Positions 9,901-21,900 of a stretch of DNA of 64,000 bases are shown here, piece after piece. Source of the DNA: Symbiodinium natans (taxonomy: Eukaryota; Sar; Dinophyceae; Suessiales; Symbiodiniaceae); NCBI GenBank assembly GCA_905221605.1, contig CAJNDS010002158.1, forward strand, positions 186,001 to 250,000, in the 5' to 3' direction. Made by a program: the position numbers and the translations under genes. The notes under the pieces are model-generated. The model had not been told where the DNA came from, ran no database searches, and worked only from the letters and a program-made list of their open reading frames with translations. Within the stretch, counting starts at the first letter, position 1. Every line of letters starts with the position of its first letter.

Positions 9901-12900
9901 GTGATGAAGCCCGAACCCTCGACGTCAATCGCCTTGAACTGCCCTTCCTGGGCCCGGCACCAAGGATTGCGAGGGGGGGAATTCCTGGCTAAACTCAGCA
10001 CGATGCACAGTAGATAGACCTGAAGACCTAAGGAACGCCGGCAGTTTCCGAAATAATTCCCTTTTTCTGTACAAAAGAACCGTTACGTGGCGAGGACCAG
10101 CAGACACAGGACACTGATGCTTCCTGCATCCGTGTCGCTAGCCTGGCCAGCTCTACGTCTGGAATGATGGGCAAGTTGTTGACATGCGACTGCGCCACCA
10201 CTTTCTGTTCGCATGCCTGCAAAAAGTCTGGCTCAACGCCACCCGAGATCCTACAGGCTCTCCACCCTGGTGTCAGCAAGGATTCGGGCACCAGAAGCAC
10301 TAGCTGTGGCACTCATCCTTATCCTCCTCTTCTGGGTTCCAAGAAGCGCTCGGGAAGATGTAGTCAAGCCGGCAGGCAGCACATGAAGAGCTGCCCACCG
10401 TAGAACTTCGACCCCAGCCGGCTGGCAACTCTGCTCTCAATCGTTCAAAGTAATCGACCCGAATTTGGGGGTTTCACCCTAAACCCCAAACCCTTCACCC
10501 TAAACCCTAAACTCGCCCAAGATTGAGGACAGTTGGGGGGCCCAACACTTGCACGTTTGGATTCAACAAGAGAGGCTGTCGCCGGCCTCTACGAACTTCT
10601 GATGCTCAATCATTTGGTCGAACCTGGCAAGAATGCGGGGTTGGCGCTTTTTGGGTACCATATTGACTGTAAGAAATGTACCACCTGATCACCAAAACCC
10701 TAAACCCTAAAACCTAAACCCTAAACCCTAAACTGTAAGAAGCATACCATAATTAAGATCACCTCAAAAGTGCCCAGAACTTTAGATCAACCCGCCGGTC
10801 CAGCCGCGCAGCCCTAAGGGCAAGACTCGACTGTGCTCCCCCCCCAACACGGGCAATGCAACATGGAGGGGCGCAAGGCTGTACAGTGTCTATATATATG
10901 TATATATATATATATGTATATATATATATGTATATATATATATATGTCAGTATGTCGGTCTGCAATCTCTGAGTACTTTTTTTGCATGTACACATATGTT
11001 TAGACATTTGTCTATATAACTGAACTTTCTTCAAGCAAGCAACTGCTGCAGCCAGCTGTCGAACATTCGAAGGTGCATTTTCTGAGCTCCTGCAGCCGTT
11101 TCAAACGAGGTCGAAGTTGTGGCAGAGTTCCTATATCTTCATGTTCCGTTTCGGGCCCCTGTGGCCTTGCATATGCAAGCACATTAAACGACAAATATCT
11201 ACAAGGAAGCTCCCCGTGTACCAACCCTTATCTATGTAGGTCGTGGGTCACATGCAGCATCACATAACACCTTCCGCACATCGTCATGCGCGGCCATCGA
11301 AGTACAAGATACACCACTCATTAAACGCCTCATCATGGAAACAGAATCCCAAAACGTAGTAAGGGCGCGGAGAAAGGGGGCGGAGTTTCAGCTCTGGCGA
11401 GCATGGATTGCGCTCAGGGTGCTGATCATTCTGTACCAGCGACACCAATCTCCAGTCTCAGGGACCAAGCCCTAGAGTCACGCGCCAGCCCCCTCAAGAT
11501 TCTTCCCCTAACTTTTGAACTTCCTGGGTCAGAGTAATGAAGAATTACGGGGGTCGGGGAACCTTTGATTCCCCAACGGGATTTGGCGCACGCTTTCTGT
11601 CAGGGCGTAGGGACTCCGAGCTGGAGGTCTGGGGCTTTTGGGTTCCAGGGTTTTGGGGCTTAGGGTTTAGGATTTTAGGGTTCAGGGTTTAGGGTTCAGG
11701 GTTTAGGGTTTAGGGTTCAGGGTTTAGGGTTTAGGGTTCAGGGATTGCGGTGGTCCAGCAACCCTGGAGAAGACCCACGTTCCTGGACACAGCTTCCGCA
11801 GGAAGCTGAAGAGGTCGGCCTTGATTCCTGCTTGGGGGAGGTTTAGGGTTTAGGGTTTAGGGTTTAGGGTTTAGGGTTTCGGGTTTCGGGTTTCGGGTTT
11901 AGGGCCTAGGGTCAGGGTTTAGGGTTTAGGGCTGAGGGTCAGGAGTAACCTAGGAATAACAACAGGTGCCCTTGTTGGTTCAAAGGATCTAACGCAAGGA
12001 AACCTAAGCCCCCCTAAAAAAGGGAATATGGGCCTACTAGTTGGGCTTAGGGTCTAGTTTAGATGGTATTATTTTGTTTGCCTTAGCTGACCCAGTCATG
12101 CCCACCATGCCCCGGAAAGCTGCCCTACACCCTAAACCCTAAACCTCAAACCATTCAGAGGGGCTTCGGGCTTGCGGGCTCATGGGTTGAAGAACTCAGG
12201 CTCTCAGGTCAAACAGTGGTGGGACTGAGACGTCCCTGGGCGGGTTTAGGGGTTGGGGTGTAGGGTTTAGGGTTTATGTGGCTCAGAAACTTTAAAAAAA
12301 CTTGGTGCCCTAGCACAATCGGGTTGACCGCCCAACTGTTTTGCCACGAACTCGCGAAGAGAAAGAACCCCTAAACCCCAAACTTCCATCTTGAATCCTT
12401 AATTGTGCGTTCTCTTATAGGAATATTTTACCTGAATCAGAGGGCTCTTCTACCCATATTTGGCCTGCTTAGTTGCTAAGTTCACAAGCCCCCCAAAAAA
12501 GTGTACACTTTCAGTTCTATAGGGGGATGATAGCATCCCAAACCGGGTAAAGTGTACTCATTCAGCTACTACAAGCCTTAAATAAGGTGGGCCTTCCAAA
12601 GGAACGACGAGTGTAAACCCTAACCCCTAACCCCTAACCCCTAAACCCCTAACCCCTAACCCCTATCCCCTAACCCCTAACCCCTAAACCCTAAACCCTA
12701 AACCCTAAACCCTAAACCCTAAACCCTAAACCCTAAACCCTAAACCGTGCCGGTGGCACCTCGGGACCTCTCATCCGTGATCCGCTCAAGAGCGGGCTGC
12801 AGCTTGGTCCTGGGGCTTCGGATGGCTTAGGGTTTAGGGTCTAGGTTTTAGGGTTTAGGGTTCAGGGTTTCGGGTTTAGGGCTAGGGTTTAGGGTTTCGG

Positions 12901-15900
12901 GTTGAAGGCTTCGGGTACTGTACAACACTTTTTGGGGGCCTTCAGCGTCCGCATCCTTGGTTGAACTCCCCACACCAGCCCCAAAGAAAGCCAGAAAGCA
13001 AGCCGACTGCCCACAATCCCAAATACCCTAGGGCACTGGAAAGTCCCGACAAAACAACAAACAAGCTGAAGTTTCAGAAGGCCTGCAATTCGGGATGTTC
13101 CCCCTTATAGCAAACAGTCCTTAATAGGGATTGTAGTACCCCCTGTTAGAATCCCTATTCAGGGCTGTTAGTGCAAGGGGGCCTACAACCCAAAATGCTC
13201 CAAACCCTTGCTTGCGGCTCTGACCGGCCACCGGTCTGCCCGAACAAGATGCTGCCCTCAAATAAAGGGTGGGTTTAGGGTTTAGGGTTTAGGGTTTGGG
13301 GTTTGGGGTTTAGGGTTTAGGGCGGACTGCAAGCTAACACAAACATGCTACTGGCTGCCTCTCGTAAACATGTTCTTCAAAAAAGTCTAAGCCCTAAACC
13401 CTAAACCCTTTCTGAACCCAGGCTCTCTGAAGTGCCAAACCCTAAACCCTAAACCCTAAACCCGAAACCCGAAACCCTAAACCCTAAACCCGAAACCCTA
13501 ACCCTAAACCCAAACCCCAAACCCCAAACCCTAAACCCAACACATGTTTTTCAGGAACGGTCGAGTCGGGGCACCAGAGGTCGGCGGTGAGATCCTCGCG
13601 GCCAAGACCTGCCAGGTGAGGTAGTCAGTTCTGTTTTTTTAGGGTTTAGGGTTAGGGTCAAGGGTTCTGGGTTTAGGGTTGAAAAGGGTTTAGGGTTGAA
13701 AAGGGTTTAGGGTTTAGGGTTTAGGGTTTAGGGTCACAAAACTTCGGGTTTTGGAGTTAGGGGTTGCGGTTCTGGGGTCAGAGGCAAAGGTTGCAGAACC
13801 CTACACCCTAAACCCTAGGCCCTAAATCCTAAACCCCAAACCCCAAACCCTGAATTCAGGGCGCCAGGAAGTACGCGCAAGTCTGGGGTCTCCTCTCTGG
13901 AAGATTTCGAGGTGGAGGAAACGGTAACTTAGAGAATGCAGGGCTTTGGGATCAGGAATTGGGGTTTAAGGCTTAGGGTTTAGGATTTAATTGGCCACCC
14001 GAAAGCTCAAACCAAGGAAGCGCCCAAAGGGTTGAGGGTTTTAAAAGTGATTATAATCGGGGGTACCATAATGACTATTAAGGACTATTCAAGTTTTAGG
14101 TTTTTCGGGTTTAGGGTTGACCTCCCCCACCCCCCCCCCCCCAACATTAAGATCCGCCAACCTTCCCACGCAGAGGCTCTTTCGACTTTGGCTTTGGGGT
14201 ACTTTTACAACGGGGGAGACAAGTTTCCCCACAATTTCGTGCTCGGAGACTGTTCTCTCCATATATTGGGGTGCTGGCGGAGATTTTCCAAACCGTAAAC
14301 CGTAAACCGTAAACCCTAAACCCAGCCTTGTTGTAGCTCCCTGTGCGTCATCTGGAAGGTGCCCTGGAAGGAAACGGGGCATGGGGCTCACATGGGCATT
14401 TCCAAAAATAGGGGTACGCGTAATATACCCCAAAATAGAAAATCCTTGCTGTTGTTATTATTATCACTATCTTTTTATATTATTCTTCTTATTCTGAAAT
14501 GTTACTATCATTATTATTATTACTACTATTATTGTTTTTCCTTATTCAATTCGGAGTATTCTAGGAGCCCCCAAAAAGGGCACCCCAGATCGGTGCGAAG
14601 CGCACCCTGTAAAAACCAACTCTGCGGTGGACCGGAACGCGACCCTGGGGTCTCCAACTATACTTGGAGGTTCATGGTACTCATTAGCCAACTACCTGTT
14701 CGGGTTTAGGGTTAGGGTTTAGGGTTTAGGGTTTAGGGTTTAGGGTTTGGGGTTTGGGGTTTAGGGCTTGGGGGGGTCTGGGGTTTAGGGTTTAGGGGTT
14801 TAGGGTTCTTAAAACCAAAATTTATGACCATGTTCGGGCACTTCAGGGGCTTGTAGGAGGGTTATCCAAGCAGACCCGCCTCGGCCACACAGAAATGAAA
14901 CACAGCCCGTGCCAAGACGACCTCTCTGCGAGTGAGCATGCCTTGGCGTAGCACGGGAAAGGAAAGCCCTAAACCCTAAACCCTAAACCCCATCTGGGAT
15001 CGGCAAGTGTCTCAATTCTTTGGGAACCAAAGGCTGCCACCGTAGACACAATAGACTGACCACCTAAATCAGAAGCACAACGAGCCTTGGAACCTTTTAA
15101 CATCTGCAGATGCAGACATCTTGCGTGCAGGCCAGTGAAAGCAGGCCGCTACTATCGTGCGTCACCACGCTCTCGATGGGAACAGGCACGGGCCCTTTGT
15201 GGGAAAGGTAGAACTTCTCTTCCTCATCCATATGAGCCTCGCTCGGCCGTGTCGCACTTGCTTAGGAGGCACATGACGCGAATGTACGGTACAGGAGTGG
15301 AACCATCACCTGGACCTTTGCAACGCGGCCAGCCCAACCCAATCGAAACCTTCCCGCAAAAACACCAACAAGCAACAACAAAACCCTAAAAAGCCATCCA
15401 GGCCTATGGTACTGCCGCTCTAAAGCCTTAACCCAAAACCCTTTTTGCGAGGGGCTCTCGGTCACCGCCAAACCCTAAACTTCAAACCCTAAATCCTAAA
15501 CCCTAGCCTCCGGATCCTCATCCAGCGGTTGCAGCTTTGGGCAAAAGCGCTCGATGGACAGTGCGTAGGGCAGCGCCAATGGATCCTGGTACTCTCCTGG
15601 ACGGGTTTAGGGCTTAGGGCTTCAGGAAAGTTTAGGATTTAGGGTTTAGGGTTACTTAAAGGCTCATGTCCTGGATTGTTCCGGAGCTTGTAAGCACCCT
15701 GAGAGAATCGAGCCTATAGCCATCATGCTTAGACAACGGCCCATGGAACTCCAAGTGATGTTCCGGGCATCCCCGAGGCCCTAGAGGCCGTAACCTACTC
15801 GGGAGTCCCTAAACCCCTAAACCCTAAACCCCTAAAACAATGGGAGTATTTGATCTTTGGGGGTAGGGGAGGGTTGGGGGGAACAGAGTCCTAAAACGCC

Positions 15901-18900
15901 TTAAAGGGGGGAAGGGATGAAATGGCCTGAGTCCTACAAGCCCTAAGCCGCAGTTTGGGCGCATTTGCCTAAGTCGTCGACTTTCGGTGCTCGTTAAACA
16001 CGAACAGCTTCCGGCGCAGGGGCCTGGCTTGCTGATGGCATATGAGGGACTGTGAACCCTAAACCCTTCAAACCCTTGTAGATACGCCGGAGTTCCAAGC
16101 AAGTCGTTGACTTGCCAGGGGTCACCATCCCTACTGCCCTAGGAACTGCTAAGTCCAGGCTAAGGTAGCTTGCCCGAAACTGAAACCCTAAACCCTAAAC
16201 CCCAAACTGAAAACTGAAGGGTTAACCGAGAAATGACACAGTCTTGGGAGTTTTCGCGTGCAACCAGAAGTTGCTCATCTCTTGATTTGGTTGGCAGGCT
16301 TTCAAAGCCCAGCAGGCCGCTTCGGCCGGTGGACGAGCCTAAACCCTGAACCCTAAACCCTACACCCTAAACCCTAAACCCTAAACCCTAGCCCTAAACC
16401 CTAAACCCTTTGTGGCCCAAGGTGCGGAAGCACCAGCCCACCAGGGTGGAGAAGGGCACGAGCTGGCGTGGCGGACCGGCCTGCGACTTTCGAGAGGCGG
16501 GTGAACTTGCTATGTTTTGCAAGGATTTTTTTTGGAAATATGGGAGGGTGTTGGGTTTAGGGTTTAGGGTTTAGGGTTTAGGGTTTAGGGTTTAGGGTTT
16601 AGGGTTTAGGGTTTAGGGTTTAGGGTTTAGGGTTTAGGGTTTAGGGTTTAGGGTTTAGGGTTTAGGGCTAGGTCGGGTTTAGGGTTCTTTGGAGTATGGG
16701 TCCCAAAATGATCCCCTGAATGTTTAGAAGGGGAAGATGAGGCCCTGTTAAGAACAAGTAAGTTAAAGGTGGTTGAGGGTGGAGGGGTCTGTGACTAAAC
16801 GCGCTTGGGGGCTTCGGGTCTTCAGGCTTCTTGTAAGAAAGCCTGTTGATTGGCGCTGGGGCTGTGAAGTTGGGGAAGCTTAGGCAGATGGAGCTAGAGT
16901 TTAAACCTTTGACCCTAAACCCTAAACCCTAAACCCTAAACCCTAAACCCTAAGGTAAGTAATGCCCACGCGGATTCTAAATTAATCTTTGGCCCGCTTG
17001 CCATCGGCCTAGCCTGAGGGCGGCTGAGCTGGTGCGAGCCTTGGCTGTCAAGCAACCGGGGTGGGGTTCAGGGTTTAGGGTTTAGGGTTTAGGGTTTAGG
17101 GTTAGGGTCTAGGGTCTAGGGTCTAGGGTCTTAGGGTCTTAGGGTCTTAGGGTCTTAGGGTCTAGGGTCTAGGGTGTAGGGTGTAGGGTTTAGGGTTTAG
17201 GGTTTAGGGTTTAGGGTTTAGGGTTTAGGGTTTAGGGTTTAGGTTTAGGGTTTAGGGTTTAGGGTTTAGGGTTTAGGGTTTAGGGAACCTTAACCCCCTA
17301 AACAGGAATCAGAGCACACGCTGGACATCCTGACATCCTAAAGATAAGGGAACATCGTAGTTCGGCATCCGTGCGGCTAAACCCATCGGAAAAAAACTTC
17401 CGCAAATCTATACACCAAAACGCCGTCATTAAAGAATCTCTCCAAAAGCCTGAGAGCCTAAAGCCTAAAGCCTATGAAGAATGATTAGGCCCCATTAACC
17501 GACTGAGGCGCGGATGGCTTCTGCGAGCAAGCCCAGCGTGTCTTTGTTCCCCTGGTCCCGGAGCGCCTGCTTGAACCCAAGTAGGCACTCAAAGGGTTTC
17601 GGCCAATGCCCTAAACCTTCGAGTTATTTTTTTTGGTTGCATCCAACCCCTAAACTTGCCATGTTCCCTCATATGGGGTGCTACAATCCCTATTAAGGAC
17701 TGCTATCAAGGGCTCTAGGTTGCTTCTTGTCCCTCTGCTATGCGTTGGGGGTTTTGGGTGTGGGTTTGGCGAGGGTGGGGGCTCACAACAGAGTCCAGGA
17801 CCCCAGGGTCGGCAGACTTGTAGCTGGTCTCATAAAAAATATAAGTACTGATAGGTTCCTAATATGAGAAAACCAGAAATAACTCTTAGTTTGAGTAACC
17901 ATACTTATGAATATTGATTGGCTTCTATCCAAAGGGAGTGGTCATATTTAGTATTAATAAGGACTCTGTTGTAGAGCTCGACGGGCCAGCCAAAGCCATG
18001 AACCCTACAACCTCGTTTTTCGAGGAGAGGCAGCAGCAACCCTAAACCCTAAACCCTAAACCCGAAACCCTAAACCCTAAACCCTGAACCCTGAATGGGT
18101 ACCGGATTCATGGGGCACCGTGCAGCTGTTTGAGCCCAGCTGCCCCTTGCAAAAATCAACCCCGAACTCTTGTGCCGGCTTGCGGAGGATACCCTGAAAT
18201 AACCCTTTTTCAACGAGGACTCGACTCTCAAGAACCTCCTGGTCGCCCGCCAGCACTTCGCTAGCCCTAAACCCTAAACCCTAGACCCTGAACCCTGAAC
18301 CCTGAACCCTCAACCCTCAACACCCAACCGAGGGGATGGTTGAGGCCGTTGGCCCCGAGGTGCTAGGGGGGGGGGGGGGGGGGGAATCTTTAGAGGGTCC
18401 CTCGGAAGATCTTGAAGGTTCAGCGCTTAGGCCTTGAAATTTGAGGCTTCCCCGTGTCCAAGAGCAAGGGGGTTCTGAGGCTGTGGGTGCCATTTTTGCG
18501 TTCGAACTTTGAAGTTCTTTTTTCTGGCAGTGGCCGACAGAGATTTTGGGCTTGGGGGGCTCCTTTCTTCTGCGAGGCTTGGGGGCCTGAGCCCCAAGTC
18601 TGTAGCTTCCGACCGGTGCTTCAACTAAGCAGTTTGGGGGTGCTATAGGGGCCTAAACAATTAAAATAGGGTTTTGGGGGGTCATTAGAGCATAGCTGAA
18701 AGGGACCATAAGGGAATGTTCTGAGTAAATTATTCCGACCACCTGTCCAAACACTAAACCTGTAATATCAGACCGTTCAATCATGTCCGGAAGTCCATGC
18801 CCGACTGACGGGCTTGGGAAGCTAAGTTCTTTTCCACCGGCGCACCTTCAGGCGGCCGGCGGCAATCTCGCCCAAGCGATTGTAGAGCCGCTGGACGATG

Positions 18901-21900
18901 AGACTGAGCGCGCGTTCGCAGAATGCCGTCAGTTAGAATGCCCATGTTGAAGGTCTATGAGAAGGGGCCACACATGTTCCGAGCAACCCTTAAAAATCCT
19001 ATGCAAGCGCGTTTTAGGGGTTTTAGGGGTTTTAGGGGTTTAGGGAACAGTAACGTCTCTTGGGAGTAGCCAGGACTCCGGTTTGCTTTCGCACTTTCGA
19101 AGAGTAGGGCTGATTAAGGGGACGCCCTTTGGCCTGGTGAGAGTTTAGGCAACCTGCGATACTGCCCACAACCGACCAGTGGTTCTGCGACCCTAAACCC
19201 TAAACCCCAAACCCTAAACCCTAAACCCCTAACCCTAAACCCCTAACCCTAAACCCCTAACCCTAAACCCCTAACCCTGAACCTCTTCAGAAAGTCGCCT
19301 GCGGCTTGCACTGTCAAGAGGCTGGATGCTTTTCGGCGTGGGCATCACATCCTGGCAATCTCACACCCGGGGCCGGACACTTCCTAAGATTGAGGGTTTT
19401 AGGGTTGAAGGTTTAGGGTTTAGGGTTCAAAAAAAAGCCTCTGCCTAAAGCACGCGCTGTCTCTGACTGACGGCCTCTTGGCAGGGAATTTCGGGAATTG
19501 AAGCATATACATGGTCTCGGTACCTAACTGCCCCAATTGCCTGCAAAAGCCCAGGAAGCCAGATGATGAACCTCCACTCAGGAAGCAGGAGGGAGGGCTA
19601 AGGCCTGAAGACGAAGACGCCCTAAAACGCTAGAGCCCCGAAGCCCGAAAACCCTCAAGCCCTAAAGCGCTAAAACCTCAAAACCCTAAAGCCCTAAAAG
19701 CCCTACCCTCGCTACCTCCTTATGCCGCAGGCCGAAAGAGGCCCCCAGGCCGTGGATGAACGCCTCAGAGGCCGGAGGCTTCAGGGGGTATGGAGATAGG
19801 AGGTAGGGTTTAGGGTTAGGCCCTTAAGGCCGTCGGAGGGGTGCCTTCAGCCGGCGATTGAAGTGAGGAGGACTGATGAGGAGCTTGCTTCCGAAAGTGC
19901 CAGAGGCCACTTCGGGGATGGTTTTGGTACGTTGCAGAATAGATTTTTGAACACCCTGATGTTGAAAGTTTCGGGGGCAGGGTCTAGAGTCTACAGGCTT
20001 CACCTCCCTTAGACCCAATGGCCCAATGACTCAATCTTTGAGCCCTCAGCCACGAGCTTATGAGCTAGACAAGAAGCTTTGGAAATGAACAGCGGTCGGC
20101 CGACTCTGCAAGGAGGTTCTCGGCTTTGGGTTGGCTTTCGGGTTTTGGGGTTCCAGCTTTCGGCCAATCTCCCCAGGGGCCTCGGAATATACCCCTACGC
20201 ATCTGTATCGCCGGGCAGCAAGTGTCCTGGGTCCTAGGGCTACCTACTAACCCTAAACCCTAAACCCCAAACCCTGTGCATTCACGTTCAAGTCTGGCCA
20301 CAGTCACAAAACCGGCGAACTCCAGCTCATCCAGTGACCGGCTGTCATCGATGTCGAAGAGGCCTCGCACGACATTCCCTAAACCCTAAACCCTAAACCC
20401 CAAACCCTAAACCCCAAATCGGCTTCAGATGCCGAAACGTTCGGAACCCCCGCAAAGGTTTCGGTCGCTCCGGCCTAGGATAAACTTCAGCTTCTGCTTG
20501 GTCGCGATCAATCTGGAAAGCACTACGCCAGCCTCGGCTCCACGCGGAACCCTGAACTCTAAACTACCTCAACCCCAAACCCCAAAGTCGAAGCAACCAG
20601 AATTCTGGGATAGGCTGACATGCAAAGCCCCTACCCCTAATTTCAATATAGGGAACTTATAGCCGCGACATTTGAAGGACTATTGTCGTTCAGGAGGCCG
20701 GGGACTACGCTGCACGCCGAAATGGCAAGCCCCTAGATTGGCGCTTAACGTCGGTCACCTAGACCCTAAGCCCTAAACCTAAACCCTGAACCCTAAACCT
20801 GAACCCTAAACCCTGAGCTTTTGGGCTTTTGGGTCTCCAGGCAAGCAATCGAAAGCCCAAAGCCGGCGAGAGGCCGTCATGAAGTCGCGCACTTTAATCT
20901 TGCACTTCTTCATGCCTGCCAGCAGCTGTCTAGGAAGGGTTTAGGGGTTAGGGGTTAGGGTTTAGGGCTTAGGGTTTTCTAAACCCTCTTTGCATCTGCT
21001 GAACCCTGTTGCACCTAACCGCCAAAGCCTGAACCGGAAACCCTTTGAGGAAAAGGCACCCTGAGCGATTGGAATCGCTCATAAAACTCCACGAACCCAA
21101 GTCCAAGTGTTGCGGTTTAGGGTCACTATGTCATTTTCGGACGGTGGGGGAGGGCGTGACAGAGACCGGGGGCCTGTCTTGCAAAGCCTTGCTCCAAGGC
21201 TTGGGCCGGTTTAGTGCTAGGCCCCTAAACCCTACGAGTATAAACCCTAAACCTACAAAACCCTAAACAGTAAACCCAAAATATCCATTCGAATGTCCTA
21301 CAGGCCTCTATTTTTGAAGTCGGGGCCCGGACTACCAGAGGCGCGTGGCTGCGGTTTACGGTTTAGGGTTTAGAGTGTAGGGCGTAGGGTGTAGGGTTTA
21401 GGGTTTAGGTAAAAATTCCGGCCTCGAAAGAGGCATCAGGTTATCTTCCTCTTTACAATCAGGGCTCAGGCCTTCTCAAGGTTGACCCCTTAAACTCTCT
21501 GAAAAGCATTCCTGAATCTGACATCTTTTTAAAACCAGTAAGGGAAGATGCACAACGATCTTGAGTATTAGGAACCTTGGATTACATACCCCCCTTGAAC
21601 CCCCCTCCCTTAAGAACCCTATAAAATCATAGAGGTAGAAGTTGCTTCCCCCCAGCCAACCCGCGGTTCCTTCACCGCCGCTGCTGCTCCCGGAGAGTCT
21701 GCGATGACCCGTGGGATCGAACCTGGGATTGCAGGGTTGTCCAGTAACCTGGGGGAATTAAAGGTTAGGGATTAGAATACTCCCCAAAAAGGGAAAAGGT
21801 TACCTACTCTACTACTAGGGATTGCGGGGATAAGATGGGGAATGTTGCCGGGCTTGCAGATCAGGTTCAGTTTAAGAGCCCATGGTGAAGGGTTTAGGGT

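Larger units (their letters stand above)
11945..15500. other. Repeat-rich stretch between EF-hand exons
   Basis: Arrays and family H and S elements. Protein-like fragments at about 14.3-14.4 kb (VSFQGTFQMTHRELQQG, minus) and 13.55-13.61 kb were seen but not placed. Missing exons linking 15.5 and 11.8 kb should lie here. Confidence 0.4.

Noticed and set aside
13552-13614. Plus-strand exon with TTTTTCAG|G and CAG|GTGAGG sites
   Set aside because: Looks like a perfect conventional exon (NGRVGAPEVGGEILAAKTCQ), but the minus strand also gives a plausible exon (LGREDLTADLWCPDST), and every secure gene is on the minus strand. Left unassigned.
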